64,000 nucleotides of DNA from contig QKWP01000125.1 of NCBI GenBank assembly GCA_003550325.1, forward strand, positions 435,105 through 499,104. Reading direction: 5' to 3'. Shown piece after piece: positions 13,617 to 25,849 of the stretch. A program made the translations under genes and the position numbers. The stretch's first letter is position 1. Each line of letters begins with the position of its first letter. This stretch comes from Gigaspora rosea. Lineage: Eukaryota; Glomeromycota; Glomeromycetes; Diversisporales; Gigasporaceae. The notes below the pieces were generated by a model. That model saw only the letters and a program-made list of their open reading frames with translations. It had not been told where the DNA came from and made no database searches.

Positions 13617-13996
13617 TAAAGTATTTACTCAAAATAACGCGCACCTGCGCATTATTTCGAGGAGATGCACATTATTTCGAGTATGCGCATAGTCATTATT
13701 TCAGAGTAAAAGTCTAATTTCTAAAAAATTGTCTGTTATATATGTGCAATGCATAAAAAACCTGTATTTCTTAATTTTATATATAGTCTTTCTGATCTAA
13801 GTCAGATTTTTTGACTAAAAAAATTCTTATTTCACTTGTAATTCGAATTCGTTATTTCAGCAGATTATTAATTCAGCATTTGGAGTGTTCGTTATATTGG
13901 ACGCACATGGGCGTTATTTTGAAACCTACATGCTATTATAAGAAAATGCAATTTTCGAAATAACACCCATGTGCATTAGTTCGAGTAAATACGGTA
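13617..13996. mobile_element. MITE family 1, copy A (380 bp, TA-bounded terminal inverted repeats)
   Basis: The left end reads TAnnGTATTTACTCnAAATA and the right end is its reverse complement (ending CGAGTAAATACGGTA). The body carries internal copies of the ATTATTTCGA word in both orientations. A second copy at 42740-43121 aligns along the whole length, including the unusual internal words tgcataaaaaacctgtattt and cagattttttgactaaaaaa. TA at both borders is compatible with a Tc1/mariner-like target duplication, but the superfamily is inferred only from that. Confidence 0.85.
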
Positions 13997-14979
13997 CAAG
14001 AAAAGGTGCTTTGTGGTAATAATTTTCGTTTTATGTTAATGCTTTCTATATGAAGGGCTTTGTTATATTTTTAATAACTCATTACATGATCGTTTTATGA
14101 GTTATAATTACACTATTGCTTATCCGCTAAGATATTATCTGTAAACTAGGTTTGAGCTATAGATGCAGACTTATGACATCACTTCTTAGTCATGTCCTAT
14201 ATAAAATCTGGTTTTTAAAATAAAGCACAATTGATACGTAATAGAGACGTTCCATAGTTATGCATGATACCTAATCAAATAGTTGAAAAAATTTCTTGCA
14301 TATTCATAATAAACATAAATAAAGAATGATATAAGACCTGTATAAGATATACAAAATAAGAATGGTCTTTTGACAAGATGTTAAAATATTTGATTATTCG
14401 AATTACGCACAAAAATTTATACTAAATCAAAATTAAAATATCATAATTGATATTTTAAGTGTAAAAAAACATTTTTCTACAAGCAAAACCGTGCAAGAAA
14501 AATATGAATTTTAAAAGAGTTGTGATTACTTAAAACTTGATTATAATAATTTAATCTTATACGCAACATAATATCATATGCTTACATTTTGTTGATTTTA
14601 TTCATGAATTCATGGCATTGATGAAGCTGCCAATGACTAAGCCTTTCTGTTTCCATTTTATCTTTGACATATCAAAAGCATATTAAGCTACAAGAAAAGG
14701 TTTACAAAGATAAAAGTAATGGTAAATACTTGACTGAATAAAATAAGAGAACAAGTAATTGAGAAAGAATGAAATACTGTAATTGATAACAAAATTAAAA
14801 CAAAATGAATCAAAGAAAAAATAAATAAGCCCGAAGAAAAAGGCTGTAAAATTATAAATTGTGTGTATTGATTCATGGGACTATCCTTTGATGAAAAAAA
14901 GACAAAGTCATGATATTGGTCATATCAATGCAATTTACAAAATTTGGGTCTGTTACATACATGCAAAATGGGGTAACCC
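13997..14979. other. AT-rich spacer, no gene seen
   Basis: Stop-dense in all frames; the one 62-codon minus-strand frame (14,688-14,876) is a Phe/Leu/Ile-rich shadow of AT-rich DNA. No repeat border found. Confidence 0.4.
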
Positions 14980-16679
14980 TAGTGTTTCTATGAACCTGAA
15001 CTGAACTGAACTTAGATCAAGTTCAGGTTCAGGTTCAGGTTCAGTATTGAACCTGAACCTGAACATTTTTTAAAACATGTTCAGGTTCAGGTTCAGTATT
15101 GAAATTTAGAGCTGGTTCAGGTTCAGTTCAGGTTCAGTTCATAAGTTCATGAACATGTTCAGGTTCAGTCTGGTGTTCATATGAACTAGTGATTCTAAGT
15201 TTGGGTCCGGGTTTGGTCTGGTCCAGACCAGGCACAAACTCTAAATTTAATTATTAAAACTTTATACTAAACTCAAACTCAATCATAAGTTTGGTCAGGC
15301 TAGTCCAAATTTTGCAAACTAGTTTGAGTCTAAATAAAAAATATTTATTTTTTGATACTGAACAGTTTACTTAGAGTGAGAAGTATAAATCAGTTAGTAA
15401 AATTTAGAGAATCATATCATTTTGTATGATTTTTTAATAAAATTATACAAATTTCTATAATACTCTAAATTTTACTAATTGATCATAACTTCTTGCACTA
15501 AGTAAATTTGTTAAGCACCAAAAAAATACATCAAATCGGCATATTTTATTTTACTTTTCTTAAAATTTAAAGAAAAGATGCTTAATTTCGGAAAATTTCA
15601 TCAAAAATTCAAAATTAAGCATCTTTGACGCAAATTTTAATAAAATATAACGATATTATGTATTTTTTGGTGCTAAACAAGTTTACTTAGATTAAGTAGT
15701 TATGATCAATTAGTAAAATTTAGAGAATCATAGAAATTTGTATAATTTCATTAATAAAATTATACAAATTCCTATGATTCTCTAAATTTTACTAATTGAT
15801 CCTAATTTTTTGAACTAAGTAAACTTGTACAGTATCAAAAAATACATCAAATTGGCATATTTTATTTTACTTTTTTTAAAATTTGAAGAAAAGGTGCTTA
15901 ATTTTGAATTTTTGATGAAAATTTCCAAAATTAAGCATCTTTTCTTCAAATTTTAAGAAAGTAAAATAAAATATGCCAATTTGATGTATATTTTGGTGCT
16001 AAACAAGTTTACTTAGTGCAAGAAGTTATGACAATTAGTAAAATTTAGAGAATAATAGAAATTTGTATAATTTTATTAATAAAATTATACAAATTTCTAT
16101 GATTCTCTAAATTTTACTAATTGATCATAACTTCTTGCACTTGTTTAGCACCAAAAAATACATCAAATCGGCATATTTTATTTTACTTTTCTTAAAATTT
16201 GAAGAAAAGATGCTTAATTTTGGAAATTTTCATCAAAAATTCAAAATTAAGCATCTTTAACGCAAATTTTAAGGAAAATAAAATAAAATATACCGATATG
16301 ATGTATTTTTTGGTGCTAAACAAGTTTACTTATATCAAGAAGTTATAATCAATTAGTAAAATTTAGAGAATCATAGAAATTTGTATAATTTTATTAATAA
16401 AATTATACAAATTTCTATGATTTTCTAAATTTTACTAATTGATCCTAACTTTGTGATTTAGGTAAACATGTGCATATATTATGAACCTGAACATGTTCAT
16501 GAACCTTGAACTGAACCTGAACTGAACTTTTTTTAAGTTCAGGTTCAGGTTCATGTTCAATAATTTTAAGTTCAGGTTCAGTTCAGTATTGAACTTTTAG
16601 AGCAGGTTCAGGTTCAGGTTCAGGTTCATTGAACCTGAACCTGAACCTCTATTGAACTGAACTGAACTTCGGAACCCTA
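14980..16679. mobile_element. hAT-like non-autonomous element (1.7 kb) built of palindromes
   Basis: The element is flanked by perfect 8-bp direct repeats GGTAACCC (14972-14979 and 16680-16687). It starts TAGTGTTTC and ends GGAACCCTA, giving inverted TAGgGTTCc-type termini. 8-bp duplications and short YAnnG-type termini are characteristic of hAT elements. Each end carries a subterminal microsatellite of the hexamer GGTTCA in both orientations (about 14,992-15,170 and 16,480-16,670). Between them lie repeated long palindromes: a unit around TTAGTAAAATTTAGAGAATC is followed by its mirror, and a unit around AAGCATCTTTTCTTC is likewise paired. These recur four times. No coding capacity. Confidence 0.8.
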
Positions 16680-17790
16680 GGTAACCCTATCCCAAAACCA
16701 ATATTACCACTCATTATTAAGAATAGGCTAATCAAGAAAATAAAGGTGCTGGGCACAAATGTGGTAAAGGTGGCCAGGCAAAAAAGTCACTTTTAAAATA
16801 TCTAGTAACAATAGATATTAGCATGTAAATAGTAAACGTGATATAATTTAATTCTGTATATTTTTAAAATGACATCTAATAAAGTACGCTACTGATCATC
16901 TCCGTTGGGAGTTATAAAAATCAAAAAAAATTATAAATTTTTTTCTAGTGCAGCTTTAGCAGCCAGATTAGTGAACCTCTTTCCTTTTTAGAGTCTTGTT
17001 ATCAAGTTTTTCAGTTTCTGGATTTTAAAGTTTCATTTTATCAATAAATATCTTTTTTTGCCAATAGTATATTTTTAAATTATAGTTATATCTAGATTAA
17101 AATATGTTTCCAAAAATAAGCTATTTTTTTTGGCCAAAAAGTTATACAAAAAATTGTAAAGTAGCTTCTTTTCAAATTTTTATTTTTTTAAAAATTAAAA
17201 ATGTACTAATAAAAGTTGTCCAAATGATACAAAATTTACTATAAGTGTATTTTGATTTTACTTAATAGCACTTTTGAGATTTACTTAGTAAAATTTGAAC
17301 TTTTATATATAGCAACTGCTAACAGTTTTTTTAAGATTGTTAAAAAAAATCTAGGTAGCTTATTTTTAGAAACATATTGTATATTACCACTAGTTATATC
17401 ACAACTTGAATTATATTTCTAGATTTAAACAAGATAAATTTTATTTTTTATATGTTTTTATATATTTTATGTATTGAGCTATATTCCTATCTTAGTTATA
17501 TCTCAAAAAATGCTTTAAAAAAAAGAGTAATATAACTCAAATATAACTGTATACAAAAATTGCAAAATTATGCAAAGGACCACGTTTATGACAGTCAGAC
17601 CCAATGTACAAAGCAGGCTATAGTATCCTGCGCAGCTATGAGAACCAAGCTTAAAACAGTGAGCACCTCTACAGAAATTAATTCTAGTACTTCAGATACC
17701 ATATTTTCATCTCCTTCTGAAGTACAACTCTCCCTAATACCTTACTATCTACAAACTCTTTTAATGACAGGAGCTATTTTAGCCCCAATC

Positions 17791-17870
17791 TTGATTAGAG
17801 CTTTAATTATTCAATTAGAGTTTTAATCACTCACTTGAAACTTCAATTTCTTAATTGAAACAACCATATC
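17791..17870. repeat. 20-bp tandem repeat, about 4 diverged units
   Basis: Successive 20-mers ttgattagagctttaattat, tcaattagagttttaatcac and tcacttgaaacttcaatttc share one consensus and the strict 20-bp period of the array at 18,361. Confidence 0.6.
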
Positions 17871-18360
17871 ACAAGCTATACAAAATAAGAAATTCAAAAA
17901 ATAACAATTGTGATAAAAAAATGAACCAAAAAAATTGAGAATAATACCAAATTTCTGAATGGATTAACTAAAACAACTAACTAGAATTATATAATTTTAG
18001 TTCATTCAATAAGACAAATAAAATAGTAACAAAATTATATAATTTTGGTTAATAATTCATAAATAATTGGTCACTAGATGTTCAGAAAGTCAGCCCTAGA
18101 ATAATCAAAATTTAGAGTTGAATATTGTTACTGAGCTTATAGGGGTTTGAACCAATTTAGCTTTGATTATAAGCAATTAGTGATTAAAGTAAATTATTTA
18201 AATCGATAAATTAACACATATAATTACAGATTATAGGGTTTCTCTTTGTTAATATAAATCAATATATTGGTTTATTACAGTAATACTAAATATTATTAAC
18301 AATTGTTTTAATTACCTTTCAAAGACTGAAACTACAATCTTATAATATATCTTTAATTTG

Positions 18361-18460
18361 AATAGGAGCTTCAGTCCCTTGCTTGTAGTTTCAATCTCTT
18401 GATTGGAGCTTTAATCTCTTAATTAGAGCTTTAATCTCTTGATTGGAACTTTAATTACCC
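18361..18460. repeat. 20-bp tandem repeat, 5 units, same family as 17,791
   Basis: Units such as gattggagctttaatctctt and aattagagctttaatctctt follow each other without gaps for five periods. The consensus matches the array 570 bp upstream, so the two are either halves of one interrupted array or copies of one repeat. Confidence 0.75.
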
Positions 18461-18616
18461 AACCATGTTGAATAAGAATTCATAAAATAAAGACAACAAT
18501 AAAATTATATAAAACAAAAAAAAATCGAACATGTATTATTCCTTGCTAGGAAAGATGAGCTCTAGTAAATCATCTATTCTATTCTTTCTTTTTAATTGTA
18601 TGTATATAGTTGGAGG

Positions 18617-18868
18617 CAGTGTTGTCACTTGGACACTTTTTGGACATTTTGGACATTTTTTTAAATTAAAATTACTTAAAATTTTATTAAGATAATCTAT
18701 TTTAATTTTTTCACCAATGAGTCCAACATCTAAAAAAATATATAATTATATATTTTTTTAAATTACTTTATTGATTAGTTAAACATGGGACATAGGCTTG
18801 GACGATTTTGGACAATCTTGGATATTGGACAAAAAACATAGTATGGACACGTCCAAGTAACAACACTG
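18617..18868. mobile_element. hAT-type MITE (252 bp)
   Basis: Perfect 8-bp target duplications GTTGGAGG occur at 18609-18616 and 18869-18876. The termini CAGTGTTGTCACTTGGAC and GTCCAAGTAACAACACTG are near-perfect inverted repeats, and CAGTG is a common hAT terminus. The interior repeats the word TTGGACA and has no ORF. This is one of the clearest insertions in the window. Confidence 0.9.
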
Positions 18869-18876
18869 GTTGGAGG

Positions 18877-21178
18877 TGTGGCCTTATTAGTCCAAGTAAT
18901 TTCTTTGGGTCAAGTGTAAGAGACTACAAGATGCCTTTGGAATTTGTTTAAAATTTTTTTTGCCTATACGATATCCTTATGTTCATCCACCTTTCACAGT
19001 CACCATAATTATTTTTCTTAAACAGATGCTACAATAGATTACCAGGTCTGTTTCTACTAGTTTGTATTACTATTATAGGGTAATTTATCAAATGCAACTC
19101 CATCATTATTACAGAAATAATCTCATGCCCTTTATTTAATTCTGACTTCCTAATCAATCAACATCATCCGATCAGCCTTTATAATGTCTTAGAGGTAGGA
19201 TATTGTTATTATTCTTACTTTCTGTCAGTTTTATGACATTAATTTTTTTCTAGTATGTTTTCCCATACCTGATAAACTTATTGTGTATGAAACTTTACCT
19301 AACTAAATACTATAAATTTCTTTAAAATCATTATTGATCTGATCATGCTCTTTATTAACTTTTGCAATATATCTAACTCACTGCATGAACCTTTTGTCCC
19401 TCGCATATGGTTATCTTTACCTGGGTTTTAAACAATTTGACCTTCAATTAGCTCATGTTTACTAACATTAATCTGAATTAAAGTTGTGAAAGAAGGTGTA
19501 TTAGTTAGATAGTATTGTTTTACATATCATATAATAATGAGTAGGTCTTAAGAATAGTTATATATGCACTGTGAGGATTAAGGTTGATGATCTTAATCTG
19601 AATTTGGGCCAGATGACTGATTCAGAATCGATATGGCTGAAATTCCAGATATAAAATAGGATTGTATGGGTTTATGCTATGTTTGTTATATTGGGGTTAT
19701 TGTTTATTGGTGAGTTAGGTAAGAACTACAAAATTGTGATTTATTTAGTTTTGTTGGAGCAAAATGAATTATCCCTTTATATTAACTCAAGTATTATATT
19801 ATACATTTTTAATCTATAACAGTTCAAGACCACTATCCTAAGCTTCAACTACTTCTGATGGTCACAGACCAGGATCTATGGTTTCAAACCATTGTTCGTG
19901 GACCAGAACTTAGATCCGGGGTCCAAAGCCACTACCTATCATTGTCATTGCTAGGGACAGAATTACACAAAAGAAAATAATAATAAAAAAATGTTTACAA
20001 CAACAAATATTTATGAATAATAATGGATTTGAACTCTACTTTTGGTAATTTCATAGTGTTAATGTTCAAGAGGCGTGCATGGTTTAAAATATCAATGAAG
20101 TGAAAAAAATAGTATATACATATGAATAAATAGCATTTTTATCGATTATTGAGCTTTTTGAACTAAACTACAATAATAAATTTTTTACCTAATAAGGTTA
20201 GGTAAATGTTTTATATTTGGTAATTAAAATATGCAATATATTTTTATTAATTTATTTATTCATGCATTTTTAATAATAATGGATCTCCTTTTTAATCGTT
20301 ATTTATTTGCAACTATTTTATATTTTTTTTTTACCAATTAAGGTTAGGTAATTGTTCTATATTTAGTAATACCAGTACGATCACATGAAATGTGAAGGGA
20401 TAGTTCCGTTCAACTTTTTGGTGTGCTATATTTTTTCCTATTTTGGAAGGTACTATAGTTATCTCCTTTTTTTCCGTTTATGGAGACCGTTAAAGCAGGT
20501 GCCTTTATATGTATTTTATTATTTAATTATAATTAGGGTAAGGGTTAGGGTCAGGATGTCTTATAGGTAAAATTGCCTTCTCGACATTTTTTATTAATGC
20601 TTCAAGACAGGATTAGACATTTGTTTCTTGTATTTTTGGTGTTTTTCACTTTTTTTCTTTGTTTTTATCTCATCGGGCTAATCCGTGACAATCAAAATTT
20701 ACAATTTGATTGGCTGTAAGTCACGTGATGGCACCTGGCTTTAACGGATCCTGTTTATAGTATATTTCAAGATGATGTTATGATACGTTTTTGATGTCGC
20801 TTATGCTGATTCTTCAAAAAAAAAATCTTATTTAAGTAAGAGTAATGATTTTTGTTTGTTCATTTTTGGAAATAATTATATGATTTTCAATTTTAATATG
20901 TATAATGATTATTGTCACTTGCTCATTTAAAGTAAGGACATTTCAAATCTTGATCATTGTGCGTTTCTATTGCATCATCTAAAATCTTTGAAAGGTAAGT
21001 ATTGCGACATTCGCGAATATGCATATGATTGTTAAATCTGACTAATATTATAACATGATATCTCTATTAGTAAATGTAGTCTTTAAAATAATTTTGATTG
21101 GTCATATCTACTAATACCAGTACGATCACGTTTTTTGTAAAACATGAAATGTGCATAGGGATGGTTGGAATCAACATT
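18877..21178. other. gene-poor region with dispersed repeat fragments
   Basis: No supported gene. CCAGTACGATCA (20,372-20,383) recurs at 21,117-21,128 and, inverted, at 24,521 and 27,315. The block gtcgcttatgctgatt at about 20,795 recurs at 22,426, directly after the hAT-like insertion, so 20.3-20.8 kb and 21.1/22.4 kb are two copies of one older repeat. A short agggttagggt motif near 20,540 is isolated and not a telomere. Confidence 0.45.
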
Positions 21179-21186
21179 ATCTATGT

Positions 21187-22420
21187 TAGGGTTCCTACAA
21201 ACCCGGATCAAATCAAACTTTAGATCAGATTTGGGTTTGATTTGATTTGAAATCAAACTCAAACCCAAACTATGATTAAAAAAAATATTTGAGTTTGATT
21301 TGAAGCAAACTTTTTAGTTAAATTTGAGTTTGGTTTGAATTTAGGCGAAATGTGGCATGCTTCCATCTACAAATTTTTTTTTACTAAGTTAATGATAAAT
21401 GTCCAATAATTGAAAGTTGTAGAGCTCGTCGAGACGCATCTAACAGTGGTTAGATCATCCAAATCGGTCCAGTGGATGGCAATATATCATCGTAAAATGA
21501 TTGGCCGACTTATATAAAAATTCGTGACGGTGATTACATAAGAAAATCACTATGCGAAATGTGGCGTGCTTCCATTTAAAATTTTTTCTTACTAAGTTAA
21601 CGATACATGACCACTAATTGAAAGTTGTAGAGCTTGTCGAGGTGCATCTAACCGTGGTTAGATCATCCAAATTGGCATAGTGGATTGGAGATATCGTCGA
21701 AAAACGATTGGCTGACTACTGTATATAAAATCTTTGTAAACAATATTGTTTACATAAGAGATTTTATATAGTCGGCCAATCGGTTTTGACGATTTCTCGC
21801 CATCCACCTTGCCGATTTGGATGATCTAACCACCGTTAGATGCGCCTCGACGAGCTCTACAACTTTCAATTAGTGGTTATGTATCGTTAACTTAGTAAGT
21901 AAAAAAGTTTTAGATGGAAGCACGCCGCATTTCGCCTATAGTGATTTCCTTATGTAATCTCCGTCACAGATTTTTATATAGTCAGCCAATAGTTTTTTGA
22001 CAATATCTTGCCATCTTCTGGACCGATTTGGATGATCTAACCACTGTTAGATGCGTCTTGACAAGCTCTACAACTTTCAATTAGTCGACAAGTACCATTA
22101 ACTTAGTAAGAAAAAAGTTGTAAATAGAAGCATGCCACATTTCGCCTATAATCACTTTCCAGTTGACAGGTAATTATCAATTAAGTAACTTGTTTAAAAT
22201 ACAAAAATATATTTATGTTATTCAAACTCAAACTAGTTTGCAAACTTCAAATCAAACTCAAATCAAACTTAGTATAGTATTTGGGTTTGGTTTGAATTTG
22301 ATTATTTTTTATTTGAATTTGGGTTTGATCTCAAACTTTATAAAATTTATAGTTTGAGTTTGGTTTGATTTGGGGTTTGATCAAACTCAAATCAAACCCG
22401 GATCAAACTTCAGAACCCTA
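21187..22420. mobile_element. hAT-like non-autonomous element (1.23 kb) with F-F-R-R internal repeats
   Basis: 8-bp target duplications ATCTATGT flank it (21179-21186 and 22421-22428). Termini are TAGGGTTCC... and ...GAACCCTA, the same type as the 14,980 element. Subterminal stretches are arrays of the word TTTGAT/ATCAAA. Internally a roughly 200-bp unit (key words gcgaaatgtggc, gaaagttgtagagct and ggttagatcatccaaat) occurs twice forward (about 21,345 and 21,553) and twice inverted (about 21,760 and 21,960), giving a giant cruciform-capable core. No ORF. Confidence 0.85.
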
Positions 22421-22428
22421 ATCTATGT

Positions 22429-23140
22429 CGCTTATGCTGATTTCCTTGGAATCCTTTTTTGGTAAACGTTATGATTCTCGTTTATCCGTTATTGGAAGGA
22501 AGTTAATTTTTTAATGACAAATGGAATAATTGTATTAGGTATGTCGTTATGATGAAATAAATACGTCATTTTTCTTTGAACGTTATTCAAAAAATAGTTT
22601 CATATGTAGCGTACAAAATTTATATTGATAAATGTCATATATTTGAGTATGTTAGTTTGCATATTGCTTTGATTATAGGTGATAGTTCGTTAGCAAATTA
22701 TGGGTTCAATGTTATTATGGGTTTGAATCTTTTTTTTTTTGATGTATGTATCATGTGACATTCCATCCTTAAAATTTTTATGATATGCATGTGTAATGTG
22801 AATATAAATAAATTCATCTCTCCAATACCTCTTATGAAAGAGAACCTTTTGGGTGGGAATTGAGATTTCTGTTTGTTTGTTTAAAAGGGTTAAGTCTCTT
22901 TCTTTGATTGGGTATATAATATCGACAGCGGTATTTATTCTTACATGTGAGAAAGTATGGGTGTATATTGTAACGAATATTTCGATTAACGTAAGATTTC
23001 ACAAACGAATGTATTCCGTTAACGTGATTTAATTCGAACATACGTACGTATGAAACAGCTTTACTAAGTGTGAAACCGAATTGTTTCCTAAACATTATGT
23101 AAATATTTCAAATCAAATGTAAAAATAGGTGTCAATGAAT
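22429..23140. other. AT-rich spacer, no supported gene
   Basis: Resumes the repeat interrupted by the preceding insertion. An 87-codon minus-strand frame (22,832-23,095; MFRKQFGFTLSKAV...) is open, with a reasonable residue mix, but I recognise no motif and see no neighbours supporting it. Confidence 0.3.
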
Positions 23141-23249
23141 GTAATCATGATGATGTATTTGATGATTATTATGACTATATTCCATGATCATTATGGATTA
23201 TGATTATATCAATATTTGGTAATCATAATGATTATATTTGGACGTGTTT

Positions 23250-24140
23250 TAAATTAAATGTAAAAATTATATTTTGAACATTATGTGAGATCTCTATGAT
23301 CGTTATAGCGTTATATAAGCGATTGTTATGACTATATTTTTTTATCATTGTGCATATATTCTTTTAACTTTTGTACGATTTTCAGGTGTATTAAACATGG
23401 GTACTGTAATTACCTTTTTTTTATTTGTTATTTTTATAAACTGATTTTAAATTAAATGAATGTATGAATATGTTGACGATTTTATATTAAATGTAAAAAT
23501 TATGTGTGTATATTCTTTTGACATTTGTACGATTTTCTGGTTTATTAAGCGCGGGTAGCGTAATAACCTTTTTTTTTTTAATTTGTGATTTTTTTATTAC
23601 TGTAGTTTGATTTAATAATATATTATCATGATGATGATTATGGCAATATTTGATAATCTTTATAATTATGTTTCGATGTATTTTATTATATTATAAATGT
23701 AAAAATAATGTTTTGACTGTTATATATAATCGCTGTGACTATTGTTATAACTATATTTTTTGTCCATTGTGCATGAATTCTTTTATTGCTTGTACAATTT
23801 TCAGGTGTATTAAACGTGGTAATGTAATTACCTTTTTTTTTTTGTTCATTATTTTTATTACTGTAATTTGATTTAATAAACTAATTTTAAATTAAATGAA
23901 TATGTAATTACGATGATGAATATGACTGTGTTTGATAATTATTATGATTATATTTTGACGTATTTTATATTAAATGTAAAATTATGTTTTGAACATTATT
24001 GTAATCACTATGACTATATTTAATCATTAAAGCGTTGCGCATACACTCTTTTAATATTTGTACGATTTCAGATTTATAAACGTGGATACTGTAGTTACTT
24101 TTTTTTATTTCTGTAATTTCCGTAATTTGTTTAATAAACC
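23250..24140. repeat. long-unit degenerate tandem repeat, four copies
   Basis: The block ttgtacgattttcaggt ... attaaac(a/g)tggg.a(c/g)tg followed by a poly-T run recurs at about 23,370, 23,527, 23,788 and 24,058. Each copy is preceded by an aacattatgtgag / tcattgtgcat segment. Spacing varies from about 155 to 270 bp, so copies have lost or gained segments. Confidence 0.65.
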
Positions 24141-24149
24141 ATTTTCGAT

Positions 24150-24899
24150 GCAAACATTCGTTTTTGAAAATTTTTAAATATTAATTGCTTGCGATTGCTT
24201 TTTTCTTTTAATAAATCAACAAATCAAACCGTAAATTTATAAACAATTATAGATTCTAGCAAGACTTATAGTTTCCAATCGAACCACCTAAGCTTCAACA
24301 TCAGCCAACTTCAATATCGGCCATAACAATAAATAAACTTAATCAACAAGGAAAAAAAATCAACAAATTCAAATTACATCAAACACCAACACTAACACAA
24401 TAATCCAAAAAACTCTCACAAATTAAACACAAAATTATAACAAGTACAATAAAATTATAAAAACCAATAACAATAGATAACCACACGTAAATTCAAAATT
24501 TATAACTCAAACCAAAATAATGATCGTACTGGTCCTGCACAGCATCACACGCTGCGCAGCTAGCCTAATTTTTTATGTACTCTAAGTATATAATAACGAT
24601 AATTGGTGCTGCTTATAATAATGAGAATAAAAAAAATTCTAAAAACTGTGAGAAAATTAAAATAAAATAACGATCTGTAATTATTACATATTAATGTCGT
24701 AATAAATTCGTCATATTTCATATTACTGTGAATTAATAATCAGTTGCCACTTACTATTTATTTTTTTTTTAAAAAAAACAACTTTGATCATTACACGCAT
24801 TTTGCAACTTTGAAATTTAAATTTTGATTTCCGCTCGTTATCCGCATATTATAAAATTGGAAATTGGATTAACTGAGATATTGATAGCGTTAATAACAT
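24150..24899. other. gene-free region with a GC-rich conserved hairpin block
   Basis: Stop-dense. At 24,521-24,575 a GC-rich block TGATCGTACTGGTCCTGC ... GCGCAGCTAG stands out in AT-rich DNA and is repeated at 27,315-27,355. Confidence 0.45.
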
Positions 24900-25830
24900 G
24901 CGTTAGTGAGTCACATACTGTGTATTGCTAGAATAGTAAGGTTTATAACAGTAGCTCATGATAGAAACTACAATAATTTCAACGCGAACTAACTTAACCC
25001 TAACCACATGATAGAATGGGTGGCAATCAATTAATCGACAATTACTTCACCGACATAACATTTCACCGACAATTATTCACTGACACGTTCATTTTACCGA
25101 CAGTTTATTTCACCGAAGCTCATTTCACCGACAAAGTAATTCTGGTTATTGTCATTAGGGTCAGGGTAGAATTAAGTAGAATTAGGTCCAAAGTTAGGGT
25201 GCTTTTTGAAAAAAAACTTGTCAGTGAAATGAACTTCGGTGAAACAAACTGTAGGTAAACTTGAACTTGTCGGTGAGTATTTGTCGGTAAAATGTTATGT
25301 CGGTGAAGTGATTGTCGGTGAAATAATATGAACCCTGATAGAATAACAAGCAAGTTTTGCATAAGAATTTATTACAGCAATTTTTGATAGAAGCCACAAT
25401 AATTTCAATACAAATTCAACTTTATAATGTATTATCTGTCAGGTAAGTTTAAAACAGAATTTTTTAGAGTAATTCACGATAGAAATTAGATAACATTACT
25501 ACAAACTAATTCACCTTTTCGCCATTACGATATAAACCATGATGGTCTATTCCATATTTACGTGCTGCATGCTACTGGAATAACGAGTGAGGTTTGTAAC
25601 AAATTTTTTTATAGTGACTAACGATGACCTTAATGCAAATTGGCTCAATTTTAACTACTGTATATACTGTAGTCACTAAATAGCGAGGGTTTGTACCAAA
25701 TTTTTACGGTAATTCACGATAGAAATCACAATTTCATGCAAAATTAACAACCTTAATCACATATTATGTGTCAAGTAAGATTGTAACAGAATTTTTTTGA
25801 CTAATATGTAACGAGACATTATTTTTAACA
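24900..25830. repeat. dispersed tandem repeat family R1 (about 100-bp unit), interrupted
   Basis: Diverged copies of a unit with the words gtaag(t/g)tt..taacagaattttt, tcacgatagaaat.acaataattc and caa.gcaaact.a.tt. occur here. The same family forms a longer array at 41,985-42,725 and has fragments at 49,870-50,040 and about 54,040-54,190. A MULE-like element (25,018-25,335) is inserted inside this copy. Confidence 0.6.
25018..25335. mobile_element. MULE-like foldback element (318 bp) with 9-bp target duplication
   Basis: TGATAGAAT occurs directly on both sides (25009-25017 and 25336-25344). The two arms are inverted repeats of about 120 bp made of iterated TTCACCGACA words; ends read GGGTG... 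and ...GAACCC. Long inverted arms with 9-bp duplications are typical of Mutator-like elements. The interior has only chance ORFs on both strands, which are mirror images of each other. Confidence 0.75.
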
Positions 25831-25849
25831 ATTGATGTGTGAAATTGAG

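Larger units (their letters stand above)
16688..18608. other. AT-rich region without a supported gene
   Basis: A frame at 17,563-17,826 (88 codons, Ser/Thr-rich, no ATG at its start) is open but overlaps a 20-bp tandem repeat and resembles nothing I know. Two short 20-bp-period arrays lie at 17,791-17,870 and 18,361-18,460 and are listed separately. Confidence 0.35.

Noticed and set aside
20535..20555. Telomere-like agggttagggt words (also near 24,995, 46,100 and 46,430)
   Set aside because: Each is only one or two units long, in both orientations, inside foldback elements; not a telomere or an interstitial telomeric array.
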